DNA of 21,430 bases from HGM04593 sp045613945 (lineage in GTDB: Bacteria; Bacteroidota; Bacteroidia; Bacteroidales; Bacteroidaceae). Below the pieces are notes generated by a model, which saw only the letters and a list, made by a program, of their open reading frames with translations, was not told where the DNA came from and did not search any database. Below, in pieces: positions 1 through 6,640 of the stretch (position 1 is the stretch's first letter; every line of letters starts with the position of its first letter). The position numbers were made by a program, and so were the translations under genes. Location: the NCBI GenBank assembly GCA_045613945.1, contig JAZLBZ010000090.1, positions 1-21,430 on the forward strand, given 5' to 3'.

Positions 1-23
1 GGCTGACTTCAAAAAAGTCAGCC
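1..23 (-). terminator. Hairpin, probable terminator of the duplicated-domain lipoprotein gene
   Basis: A perfect 9-bp stem (GGCTGACTT at 1-9 with AAGTCAGCC at 15-23) has a five-base loop. It lies about 75 bases downstream of the stop codon of the minus-strand gene ending at 98. The T-tract expected for minus-strand transcripts would fall outside the window, so the assignment rests on the stem and its position. A gene outside the window could also use it. Confidence 0.55.
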
Positions 24-97
24 TGTTGTAGTCTATGATAAAATAAGTAAAGGCATTTTCAGTTTTCGCGTTCTACAATTAACAGAAAGAAAACATG

Positions 98-1054
98 TTA
101 TCTAAAAGCTGGATTCTCGCTATTGACTCGCACCATTACAGCACTATCCGGCCAATAGCCTATGGATGTATCTGTCCTGAACAATAAAGTATTGGTACTG
201 AACAGTTCCAATGTCACACCGCAATTACAAGTACCTGCGAATGGAATTTCATTGCCAACAAAATGCCCGACAGCACTATTGCCACTCTTCGGTAACAAAA
301 GTGATGCTTGCGGGAAAAGTTTATTTTCCTCATCGCGCTCGGCATTCTGTATCCTGTCTCCACCCAAGAACACCCCACCCGCAGCAACAAGCAGGGAATC
401 ACCTCGCTCGCCTACATAGACATAGAAATTCTGCCAAGGACCGTTTTCAGCCCATTCCCATTTGCCGATAAAAGGAGAGGGTTCAATTCCTGAAATATCG
501 AATATGTTTGTATCTGTCACTTCCACATCGGGTACATTATAATGCTCCTTATACAATTCAATGATATCTGATGAAAAAACCGGATTCTCGTTACTCCTGC
601 GAACAAGAATGCCACTATCAGGCCAATGATTTACAATACCGTTTATCTTGAAAGTAAGTGTGTCGGGTGATTTTAGTTCAAAACAGATAGGATAATATTC
701 ATTTTGGGGATAATTCTGAAAAACACTGAAATATTGATTCACAATAGTACCAGACAGTTTGTTACCACAATTCGGAGTCGTAATACAGACCTGAGGTATC
801 GGGTCACCTTTTTCATCATTCATAGGATTTCCCGACATATAAAAAGGCTCCTCTCTTTCCCAGTAAAATGCCATGAGCAAAGAGTCATTTCGCTCTCCTA
901 TGCGCAGAGAAATATTCTGCACAGTATCATTGACACCGGCATTAACCCAATACCCGACAAATGAAGAAGGTGTAATGCATACATCACCCTGTTGTTTATT
1001 GAAGTCACAGGCAACAATGCCTAACAGTAAAATACAAAAGAAGAGTTTCTTCAT
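98..1054 (-). CDS. Lipoprotein with two tandem copies of an unrecognised domain
   Basis: The 318-residue product starts with a lipoprotein signal: a Lys-Lys start, a hydrophobic stretch and the lipobox I-V-A-C with Cys16, so it should be lipidated and anchored in the envelope. The rest is an internal duplication. Residues about 30-160 and 193-317 share the order F-x-G-x-W, then G-E-R-x-D-S-L-L, then P-Q and a Gly/Asn loop, then a beta-rich stretch, then W-P-D-S and N-E-N-P or S-E-N-P near the end. I do not recognise the domain. The repeated pattern looks like a small beta-sandwich or lipocalin-like unit, but that is inference. The gene has its own promoter and is bounded downstream by a hairpin, so it appears to be a single-gene unit. 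There is no clue to a ligand. Confidence 0.85.
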   Translation of the reverse strand: MKKLFFCILLLGIVACDFNKQQGDVCITPSSFVGYWVNAGVNDTVQNISLRIGERNDSLLMAFYWEREEPFYMSGNPMNDEKGDPIPQVCITTPNCGNKLSGTIVNQYFSVFQNYPQNEYYPICFELKSPDTLTFKINGIVNHWPDSGILVRRSNENPVFSSDIIELYKEHYNVPDVEVTDTNIFDISGIEPSPFIGKWEWAENGPWQNFYVYVGERGDSLLVAAGGVFLGGDRIQNAERDEENKLFPQASLLLPKSGNSAVGHFVGNEIPFAGTCNCGVTLELFSTNTLLFRTDTSIGYWPDSAVMVRVNSENPAFR

Positions 1055-1088
1055 AAATTATGAATTCTGCAAATACAAGCTTTTAGCG

Positions 1089-1121
1089 CAAATATAATAT
1101 CCTTGTTGCCGGAATAACAAA
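1089..1121 (-). promoter_or_regulatory. Bacteroidota-type promoter for the duplicated-domain lipoprotein
   Basis: On the minus strand, TTTG (1118-1121) is followed after 21 bases by TATATTTG (1089-1096), a perfect match to the TAnnTTTG -7 element. The spacer is slightly longer than the usual 19-20. Transcription would begin about 30 bases before the ATG at 1054. Confidence 0.55.
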
Positions 1122-1180
1122 TTCTTCCAAGCAAAATCCAATACAAAACTAAAAATCTTATTTCTGCAGTTTCACAAAAA

Positions 1181-1215
1181 TAAAGCGAGAGGGCACCTGA
1201 TGTCCTCTCGCTTTA
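1181..1215 (-). terminator. Intrinsic terminator of pyrG
   Basis: A 12-bp stem with one extra G-U pair (1181-1193 with 1203-1215) closes a nine-base loop. Read on the minus strand it is followed by TTTTTG, the U-tract expected of an intrinsic terminator, and it starts about 19 bases after the pyrG stop codon. It separates pyrG from the lipoprotein gene that follows. Confidence 0.85.
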
Positions 1216-1233
1216 ATACATTATTTATCATTA

Positions 1234-2838
1234 TTATCCCTTGCGGGCTACAACATTCTTTACAAAATCCATGACAACCGGTGACGGATGAAGCACTGTA
1301 CTTGAGTACTGTGGCTCGTAGATTACACCTACATACCAGTCGTTTGCAGGGAACTCTACAATGTCAACAAGACCGCTGTCAGGGTGTACACCTGTACAAG
1401 CAAGACCGGCATTCACAAGCTCGTCGCGATACTCTGTGTTGAGTTCAAAACGGTGGTAGTGACGCTCGACAACCTTCTCGGCACCATAGATAGCGTATGC
1501 CTTGCTGTCCTTGGCGATAACTGTGTCATAACCGCCACGACGCATTGTACCGAATGGGTTGCCAACACTCTTGAGATCCTCCATGATGTCAACGATGCGG
1601 TGGCTTGTTGCCTCGTTCATCTCGTAGCTGTTGGCATCGGCATAACCGAGGATGTTACGTGCAACCTCAATTGCCATCACCTGCATACCGAGACCGATAC
1701 CCAATGTGGTGAGGTTGTTCTCGCGGCAATACTTTGCAGCAATAACCTTACCCTCAAAACCGCGTGGGCCAACGCCCGGACAGATGATATAACCGTCCAT
1801 ACCCTTGAGCATCTGCTCAACATTCTCCTCAGTGATCTTCTCACTGTTGATGAAGTGAGGCTTAATCTTGCAATCGTTGTATGTACCGCACTGTGAAAGG
1901 CTCTCATGGATACTCTTGTATGCATCCTGAAGATCGTACTTACCGACAAGACCGATGTTGATGATTCTCTTGGCGCTGTTACGACGCTCAACGAATGAAC
2001 GCCATGGTGCCATCTCCGGAGTCTCGCCTACCTCCTCGCCTGTGAGACGGAGGATAGCAGCATCGAGACCCTGCTCCTGCATCTTGATGGGTACCTCATA
2101 GATTGAGGGAACATCGAGGCTCTGCACAACGCAGTCGGGCATAACGTTACAGAAACTTGCGACTTTCTTGCAAAGACCTGTGCTCAACTTGTGCTCGGCG
2201 CGCAGAACAAGGCAGTCGGGCTGAATGCCGAGGCTCTGCAACTGCTTAACAGAGTGCTGTGTAGGCTTTGTCTTGAGTTCGCCTGCAGCAGAAAGATAAG
2301 GAACGTATGTCAAGTGAACGCATACTGCGCGACGGCCAAGTTCCCACTTCAACTGACGGATAGCCTCAAGGAATGGCAAGCCCTCGATGTCACCAACAGT
2401 ACCGCCAATCTCGGTAATCACAAAATCGAATTTCTCCTTTGTGCTGCCACGCTTCATCTTGCGTTTGATTTCGTCTGTGATATGAGGAATAACCTGAACG
2501 GTCTTGCCAAGATAATCGCCACGACGCTCCTTCTCAATAACCTCGCTATAGATGCGACCGGTTGTGAAGGTATTCCAACGTGTGGTCTTGATGTCGGTGA
2601 AACGCTCATAGTGACCCAAGTCAAGGTCGGCCTCATGACCGTCGATAGTGATATAGCACTCGCCGTGCTCCTGTGGGTTCAAAGTACCCGGAGACACGTT
2701 GATATAGGGGTCGAACTTCTGGATTGTAACCTTGTATCCTCTTGCCTGAAGCAACTTTCCGATAGATGCCGAGATGATACCTTTACCGAGAGACGATGCA
2801 ACACCGCCGGTAACGAAGATAAATTTTGTTTCAGCCAT
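1234..2838 (-). CDS. pyrG: CTP synthase with a substituted glutaminase catalytic triad
   Basis: CTP synthase makes CTP from UTP, ATP and an amino group, the last step of pyrimidine nucleotide synthesis. I start it at the ATG at 2838 (534 residues, the usual length); the longer frame to 2895 would add 19 residues overlapping the transcript start. The synthetase domain (1-265) looks complete: P-loop G-G-V-A-S-S-L-G-K-G (11-20), D-P-Y-I-N (43-47), H-Y-E-R-F (76-80), E-I-G-G-T-V-G-D-I-E (143-152) and Y-L-S-A-A-G-E-L-K-T-K-P-T-Q-H-S-V-K (181-198). The glutaminase domain (about 293-534) is recognisable (P-G-V-G-P-R-G 354-360, E-G-K 362-364, Y-S-S-T 511-514) but not catalytic. The nucleophile in G-I-C-L-G-M-Q is Gly382, the His of F-H-P-E-Y is Glu508 and its Glu is Gln510. 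The E-R-H-R-H-R signature carries Tyr461. The reading frame is intact, and the gene has its own promoter and terminator. It probably uses free ammonia, or is a specialised paralogue. Confidence 0.95.
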   Translation of the reverse strand: MAETKFIFVTGGVASSLGKGIISASIGKLLQARGYKVTIQKFDPYINVSPGTLNPQEHGECYITIDGHEADLDLGHYERFTDIKTTRWNTFTTGRIYSEVIEKERRGDYLGKTVQVIPHITDEIKRKMKRGSTKEKFDFVITEIGGTVGDIEGLPFLEAIRQLKWELGRRAVCVHLTYVPYLSAAGELKTKPTQHSVKQLQSLGIQPDCLVLRAEHKLSTGLCKKVASFCNVMPDCVVQSLDVPSIYEVPIKMQEQGLDAAILRLTGEEVGETPEMAPWRSFVERRNSAKRIINIGLVGKYDLQDAYKSIHESLSQCGTYNDCKIKPHFINSEKITEENVEQMLKGMDGYIICPGVGPRGFEGKVIAAKYCRENNLTTLGIGLGMQVMAIEVARNILGYADANSYEMNEATSHRIVDIMEDLKSVGNPFGTMRRGGYDTVIAKDSKAYAIYGAEKVVERHYHRFELNTEYRDELVNAGLACTGVHPDSGLVDIVEFPANDWYVGVIYEPQYSSTVLHPSPVVMDFVKNVVARKG

Positions 2839-2896
2839 ATTTTTGTAAAATTTGTTACTTTTAAAACAATGTCCAAAACATTCATCTTTGGACACG

Positions 2897-2927
2897 CAAA
2901 ATTAATGCAAAGTATAGTTACTTCAAA
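2897..2927 (-). promoter_or_regulatory. Bacteroidota-type promoter for pyrG
   Basis: On the minus strand TTTG (2924-2927) is followed after exactly 19 bases by TAATTTTG (2897-2904). Both elements match the TTTG / TAnnTTTG consensus. The predicted transcript starts near 2890, giving a leader of about 50 bases before the ATG at 2838. This supports the shorter start, because the upstream in-frame ATG at 2895 would lie at or before the transcription start. Confidence 0.75.
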
Positions 2928-3018
2928 AAAAAGCGTCGTTTTTTTATGAACAAGAAGTAAAAATTACGGTGACCTGACTATCACTTGCAATTATCAAGGT
3001 TTTAAAAACCGATTTATG

Positions 3019-3801
3019 TCAATCAAGACTTATGTATATCGGGACGTTCTTCCCGCATTTGATGGAAACACCGAGACTATAGCCGCGTTTCTTTATAGAA
3101 TCTAACAAGGCTCTCCCATCAGCATCAAGCAATTCAAGAAGCGTATTGTTAAAAAATTCGCTTAGAAGTTCCGGATCCGAATCTGCAATTTGCCTCATCG
3201 CGTCGTACTCATTCTTAGGGTATTCAATCTCAAAAGCAACATTGCGCCCCTTTAAGACACAACCACAACTGCCATCTTCCGATTTCATACCTTTGTTCAT
3301 CAATTCCACAAGTTCTTCAACCGGCATATTTGCATATACATCACCATCGAAAGACGATAATTTCGACAGGGCCAAAATTTCAAAGTATGACACATCCTTT
3401 TTCAGGACAGTCCCGCTGTTGTTTCCCATCAATACATATTGGAACGAGATGCCAGCCTCATCAAAGATTGAAAATAGTTCAATCTCTTCTGCTGTAAATT
3501 TATACTTGTTTTCCTTCACGTCTGTCTTGACTCCGTCAATTATTGCACTGTACATACTCACAGGAACATCATCCTCGTTCAGAATCACAACTATTTTCAA
3601 GAGAGAGCCTTCCGCTTTAGCCTTCATGGAGATGATTCCGGAAGATTGCAAATCGTCTTGGGGTTGGGAATTTATTTCGTCAACGATTACATCAATAAGT
3701 TGATTACCACTTTGGGCTGAAACCGTACAGGTATATGACTGCCCGAAGAACATTGCCATAAAAAGTATGGCAGATAGTCCAAAAGTTCTGAAAGTTCTCA
3801 T
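3019..3801 (-). CDS. Exported protein of unknown function
   Basis: A 260-residue protein with a classical signal peptide: two arginines near the N-terminus, a hydrophobic core from about residue 8 to 20, and a probable signal peptidase I site at V-S-A before Gln30. The mature part alternates helical and beta-like stretches. Cysteines occur in a short G-C-G-C-V segment in the middle, at roughly residues 178-182. I recognise no family or catalytic motif. It starts 25 bases after the maf stop codon on the same strand with no promoter visible between them, so it is probably the last gene of the nitroreductase-to-maf cluster. Its association with maf and kdsC is positional only and does not give a function. 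Confidence 0.8.
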   Translation of the reverse strand: MRTFRTFGLSAILFMAMFFGQSYTCTVSAQSGNQLIDVIVDEINSQPQDDLQSSGIISMKAKAEGSLLKIVVILNEDDVPVSMYSAIIDGVKTDVKENKYKFTAEEIELFSIFDEAGISFQYVLMGNNSGTVLKKDVSYFEILALSKLSSFDGDVYANMPVEELVELMNKGMKSEDGSCGCVLKGRNVAFEIEYPKNEYDAMRQIADSDPELLSEFFNNTLLELLDADGRALLDSIKKRGYSLGVSIKCGKNVPIYISLD

Positions 3802-3826
3802 AATAAATAAGGTATTACATATAATC

Positions 3827-4411
3827 TCATACTATCAATTTTAGTTCGCTATAAAGCCTCTGTACCGGCAAGCCCATCACATTGAAGTATGAACCATTGA
3901 TGCCGGTTATGCCAATGTAGCCAACCCACTCCTGCACGCCATACGAGCCGGCCTTGTCCATAGGGCGGTATTTTTGCACATAGTATTCAATCTCCTCGTC
4001 GGTGAGTTCGGCGAACACAACATCGGACTGTGCCACAAAGCAGCGTTGCTCGTTCTTTGTGGTTATGGTAACACCCGTAAACACCGAGTGTGCCTTGCCC
4101 GACATACTACGCAGCATGCGGCGCGCATCGGCCTCATCCACCGGTTTGCCAAGCGCTGCGCCGTCGAGCCACACAATGGTGTCGGCAGTAATCACAAGTT
4201 CGTCATCGGCCATCACGGGACGATAGGCATCGGCCTTCTTCTTACTTATATAAAGAGGAATTTCACCACCCTGCAAATCAGAGGGGAAAGATTCATCCAC
4301 ATCGGGCAGCGCACGAACCGTGAAGTCCACGTCAAGCCCCGCAAGCAACTCCCTGCGACGCGGCGATGCCGACGCAAGGATTATTTTGTATTTTTTTAAA
4401 TTATCCAACAT
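3827..4411 (-). CDS. maf: Maf-family nucleotide pyrophosphatase (dTTP/UTP type)
   Basis: Maf proteins hydrolyse non-canonical and some canonical nucleoside triphosphates to monophosphates in the cytoplasm. The 194-residue length is normal for the family. The N-terminal signature L-A-S-A-S-P-R-R-R-E-L-L occupies residues 12-23, the T-A-D-T-I-V motif carries the catalytic Asp at residue 77, and G-K-P follows at 88-90. The C-terminal K-A-G-S-Y-G-V-Q region, followed by the I-T-G-I-N-G-S-Y-F-N-V-M-G-L-P run, is typical of the dTTP/UTP pyrophosphatase (YhdE-like) branch. The gene lies downstream of kdsC after a 187-base gap holding an imperfect palindrome, and 25 bases before the exported-protein gene. 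Function is assigned from the family; nothing in the sequence is unusual. Confidence 0.93.
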   Translation of the reverse strand: MLDNLKKYKIILASASPRRRELLAGLDVDFTVRALPDVDESFPSDLQGGEIPLYISKKKADAYRPVMADDELVITADTIVWLDGAALGKPVDEADARRMLRSMSGKAHSVFTGVTITTKNEQRCFVAQSDVVFAELTDEEIEYYVQKYRPMDKAGSYGVQEWVGYIGITGINGSYFNVMGLPVQRLYSELKLIV

Positions 4412-4424
4412 AGTTAATAATAAG

Positions 4425-4466
4425 GTGAAAACGGAAAACTTATGCGGTTAAAAGTGAAAGCGGAAA
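4425..4466. repeat. Short direct repeat between maf and kdsC
   Basis: Two nearly identical 13-base units, GTGAAAACGGAAA (4425-4437) and GTGAAAGCGGAAA (4454-4466), differ at one base and start 29 bases apart. A related but weaker unit (GTGAAACAGCAAA) is at 6461-6473 beside the nitroreductase gene. Function unknown. Confidence 0.5.
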
Positions 4467-4493
4467 GGTTTAGTTATTATAAAATGTGTGAGT

Positions 4494-4559
4494 GCAAGGC
4501 TTGCAAGGTGGCATAACACCGGAGTTTACTTGAAGTAAATGAGGATTTATGACGCCTTG
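4494..4559. repeat. Imperfect long palindrome in the kdsC-maf gap
   Basis: The core at 4525-4539 is TTTACT, TGA, AGTAAA. Pairing continues outwards with a few mismatches and one bulge: CAAGG (4504-4508) pairs with CCTTG (4555-4559), and CATAA with TTATG inside. The arms are about 27 bases each. A second small palindrome, GCAAG-G-CTTGC, directly abuts it at 4494-4504. No U-tract follows on the minus strand, so it does not look like a standard terminator. It may be a dispersed palindromic unit or an RNA processing site in the cluster transcript. Confidence 0.6.
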
Positions 4560-4598
4560 TATAACGCAGCAATTACCTTTTTAGAAAACCAAGCAAAA

Positions 4599-5117
4599 CT
4601 ACCAGCCAAACGCATTACTCTCATCCATCCACTTCCCCTGCGCACGCATAACCTGTTCTATTACATCGCGGCCACAACCCTCGCCGCCGTTGATGGGCGA
4701 AATATATTTTGAGAGTTGCTTGATTTCGACAGCGGCATCGGCCGGGCAAACGGGGAGGCCTACAATTTGCATAACCTCATAGTCGGGGATATCATCGCCC
4801 ATATAAAGGATTTCCTCGGGGGAGAGTTCATACATGAGTATGAGTTCTTCAAGGCAATCTTTTTTTATCGAGGCACCTGTATATACATCTTTTATACCCA
4901 GCCCGTTGTAACGTACTTTTACAGCCTCGGTGCGTGCACCGGTAATAATGGCGACGTGGAAACCGGCTTTTACAGCAAGTTGCAGGGCATAACCATCTTT
5001 TATGTTGACAGTGCGCATTGGTTCGCCACTGGGGTACATTGATATTGTCTCGCGGCTGAGCACTCCGTCTACATCAAAGATGAGTGCCTTTATTTTTTTT
5101 AGATCGTAGTTTATCAT
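4599..5117 (-). CDS. kdsC: 3-deoxy-D-manno-octulosonate 8-phosphate phosphatase
   Basis: KdsC removes phosphate from Kdo-8-phosphate in the cytoplasm, giving the Kdo used in the lipopolysaccharide inner core. The 172-residue protein is a minimal HAD phosphatase. The D-V-D-G-V-L motif puts the nucleophile and acid Asp at residues 15 and 17. I-I-T-G at 57-60 is motif II, Lys85-Lys86 lies in the expected motif III region, and G-D-D-I-P-D at 107-112 is motif IV. The C-terminal G-G-E-G-C-G-R-D-V-I-E-Q run is usual for Bacteroidales KdsC. The start codon is one base from the DUF2520 stop codon, which indicates co-transcription and probable translational coupling. Other HAD phosphatases are possible in principle, but length and motifs fit KdsC best. 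Confidence 0.92.
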   Translation of the reverse strand: MINYDLKKIKALIFDVDGVLSRETISMYPSGEPMRTVNIKDGYALQLAVKAGFHVAIITGARTEAVKVRYNGLGIKDVYTGASIKKDCLEELILMYELSPEEILYMGDDIPDYEVMQIVGLPVCPADAAVEIKQLSKYISPINGGEGCGRDVIEQVMRAQGKWMDESNAFGW

Positions 5118-5118
5118 A

Positions 5119-5895
5119 TTATCTGTTTCTCTTCATTATGTAATTGCTCAGTGTCTCGTATATATTGGCGAGTTCATCATCGAGCATTGATTTGTGGGCG
5201 TTCATCACATTATTGTCGCCACGACATGCGGGGCCTGTCTGTGCCTCGAGCGGTGACATACGGTGCACCTTGCGGGCAGCCTCATCAATGAGAGGCAGCA
5301 TTGCATCAAAGGGCAAACCATTGCGCTGCATCAGTTCATAGGCCATATTATAAACGGCATTGGGGAAATTGCAAGCAAAAACTGCTGCTACATGGAGCGA
5401 GCAACGCTGCTCACTGGTTGCATAGACAACCTTTTCGCTTATTATGGCCGCAATTCCCGTTATACGTTCAGTTGCAACCCCATTACACCCTTCGATAAAA
5501 GTTGTGATATTCCTGAGCGATACAGGACTGTTCTTGTTTACTGTCTGCATTGGATAGAGCACACCATAGTATGATGCACCGGCCTCGCGCAGAGCATCCA
5601 TTGGCATGCTGCCGGCAGTGTGCAACAACAGTGCATTGGGAAAGCGCCCGACTACCGCAGCTGCAACATCACACAAGGCGTTGTCGGGCACTGATATTAT
5701 TACAATATCTGCCGCAGGCAACAATGCAAGGTCATTGGTGAATGCACACCCCACCCTGCCGCCAAGCAGCGACGCCGACTCAATAGTGCGGCTCCAAATT
5801 GCAACGGGAGCATTGCCACCATCCTTCAAGGAGTATGCTATCGCTGTTGCCATATTACCGGCACCAACGAGCACTATTCTATCACTCATTTCCAA
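5119..5895 (-). CDS. Rossmann-fold/DUF2520 dehydrogenase-like protein
   Basis: The 258-residue protein has an N-terminal NAD(P)-binding Rossmann fold, with G-A-G-N-M-A at residues 11-16 after a beta strand, as in pyrroline-5-carboxylate reductase and ketopantoate reductase relatives. The C-terminal half is the helical DUF2520 type, with H-V-A-A-V-F-A-C-N-F and the late N-x-M-N-A-H region. The substrate is not established for this family. The first ATG (5895) overlaps the nitroreductase gene by 14 bases; a second Met at residue 3 (5889) would give an 8-base overlap and is equally possible. It lies tightly between nitroreductase and kdsC in what looks like one transcript, an arrangement with kdsC and maf that I recall from other Bacteroidales. 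Confidence 0.88.
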   Translation of the reverse strand: MEMSDRIVLVGAGNMATAIAYSLKDGGNAPVAIWSRTIESASLLGGRVGCAFTNDLALLPAADIVIISVPDNALCDVAAAVVGRFPNALLLHTAGSMPMDALREAGASYYGVLYPMQTVNKNSPVSLRNITTFIEGCNGVATERITGIAAIISEKVVYATSEQRCSLHVAAVFACNFPNAVYNMAYELMQRNGLPFDAMLPLIDEAARKVHRMSPLEAQTGPACRGDNNVMNAHKSMLDDELANIYETLSNYIMKRNR

Positions 5896-6418
5896 AACCT
5901 CCTATATGCACTTTATCCCACTGCAGGTTTTCCTCGTCAAAAGGTTGCGTCTCGCGTGCCTTATGTCCAAGACCAACGATAGAGAGCACTGCATAGTGAG
6001 GCGGTATATTCAACAGTGCGCGCACATTGTCCTCGGCCAGGTTGCCATCGGCATCCTTGCGAAGACGCATCTGCACCCAGCAACTACCCAAGCCATACTC
6101 CTCGGCGGCAAGCTGCAGGATTATTGTTGCAATAGAACAATCCTCAATCCACACATCGGTCTTTGTGGTATCACCAAGCACCACCACCGCCATTGCTGCA
6201 CCTTCGAGCAGGCCTGCACCATGTTCCTTACACTGAGAGAGAGCCTTGAGCATTGCCTTGTCCTCGACAAGAACAAACTCCCAGGGATTTATCCTGCGGC
6301 CCGATGGCGACATAAGCACCGCCTTCAAAAGGTTGCAGACCGTCTCTTTATCTATCAGTTCGCCGGTAAACACGCGCGAACTGCGTCTTTGCCTCAAAAG
6401 TTCCAAAAAATTCTCCAT
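5882..6418 (-). CDS. Nitroreductase-family flavoprotein
   Basis: A 178-residue FMN-dependent oxidoreductase of the nitroreductase superfamily, presumably cytoplasmic and NAD(P)H-using. The N-terminal R-R-S-S-R-V-F segment (about residues 11-17) is the usual FMN phosphate-binding region. S-P-S-G-R-R-I-N-P-W-E-F follows at about 37-48, and the G-L-G-S-C-W segment in the second half is the second flavin-contacting loop. The length is at the short end of the family, as in subgroups whose physiological substrate is unknown, so a specific role cannot be given. It is the first gene of the minus-strand cluster that continues through DUF2520, kdsC and maf, and it has a promoter-like sequence just upstream. 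Confidence 0.9.
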   Translation of the reverse strand: MENFLELLRQRRSSRVFTGELIDKETVCNLLKAVLMSPSGRRINPWEFVLVEDKAMLKALSQCKEHGAGLLEGAAMAVVVLGDTTKTDVWIEDCSIATIILQLAAEEYGLGSCWVQMRLRKDADGNLAEDNVRALLNIPPHYAVLSIVGLGHKARETQPFDEENLQWDKVHIGGFGNE

Positions 6419-6442
6419 ACTTTATGTATAAGGATTATACCG

Positions 6443-6473
6443 CGAAGATACATTTTTAAAGTGAAACAGCAAA
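6443..6473 (-). promoter_or_regulatory. Probable promoter of the nitroreductase-kdsC cluster
   Basis: On the minus strand TTTG (6470-6473) is followed after 19 bases by TATCTTCG (6443-6450), one mismatch from TAnnTTTG. The spacing is ideal and the transcript would start about 18 bases before the ATG at 6418. The -33 element lies inside the repeat-like unit at 6461-6473. The remainder of the divergent gap (6474-6640) shows no convincing plus-strand promoter for the malic enzyme. Confidence 0.5.
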
Positions 6474-6640
6474 GGCACGCAAACAAAATGGCTGCGAGAT
6501 TGTTGGAAATAGAAAGGATTTACAACCATGAAACACGCATTCATGTAATCTTGAGCGAAGCGAAAGAACTCATTTATGCGTAAACAAGGAGATTCCTCAC
6601 ACAAGGTTCGGAATGAGAATTACAAAACAAGCCTACATTT

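Noticed and set aside
1384..1896. Plus-strand frame inside pyrG
   Set aside because: Antisense shadow of a strongly conserved coding region with no signal of its own.
1234..2838. The pyrG triad changes as sequencing error or pseudogene decay
   Set aside because: The frame is intact over 534 codons, each change is a clean codon replacement, the surrounding motifs are kept, and promoter and terminator are intact.
2925..2945. A-run and T-run flanking GCGTCG upstream of pyrG, considered as a terminator for the exported-protein gene
   Set aside because: The possible stem is only A-T pairs with no G-C closing, and it overlaps the pyrG -33 region; stability is doubtful.
2998..3010. GGTTTT/AAAACC palindrome next to the exported-protein stop codon
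   Set aside because: The loop would be a single base and there is no following U-tract, so it cannot work as a normal terminator hairpin.
5606..6583. Long plus-strand open frame of 325 codons opposite the DUF2520 and nitroreductase genes
   Set aside because: It lies antisense to two clearly recognised genes, its translation is rich in His, Cys and Arg without any family signature, and it has no promoter.
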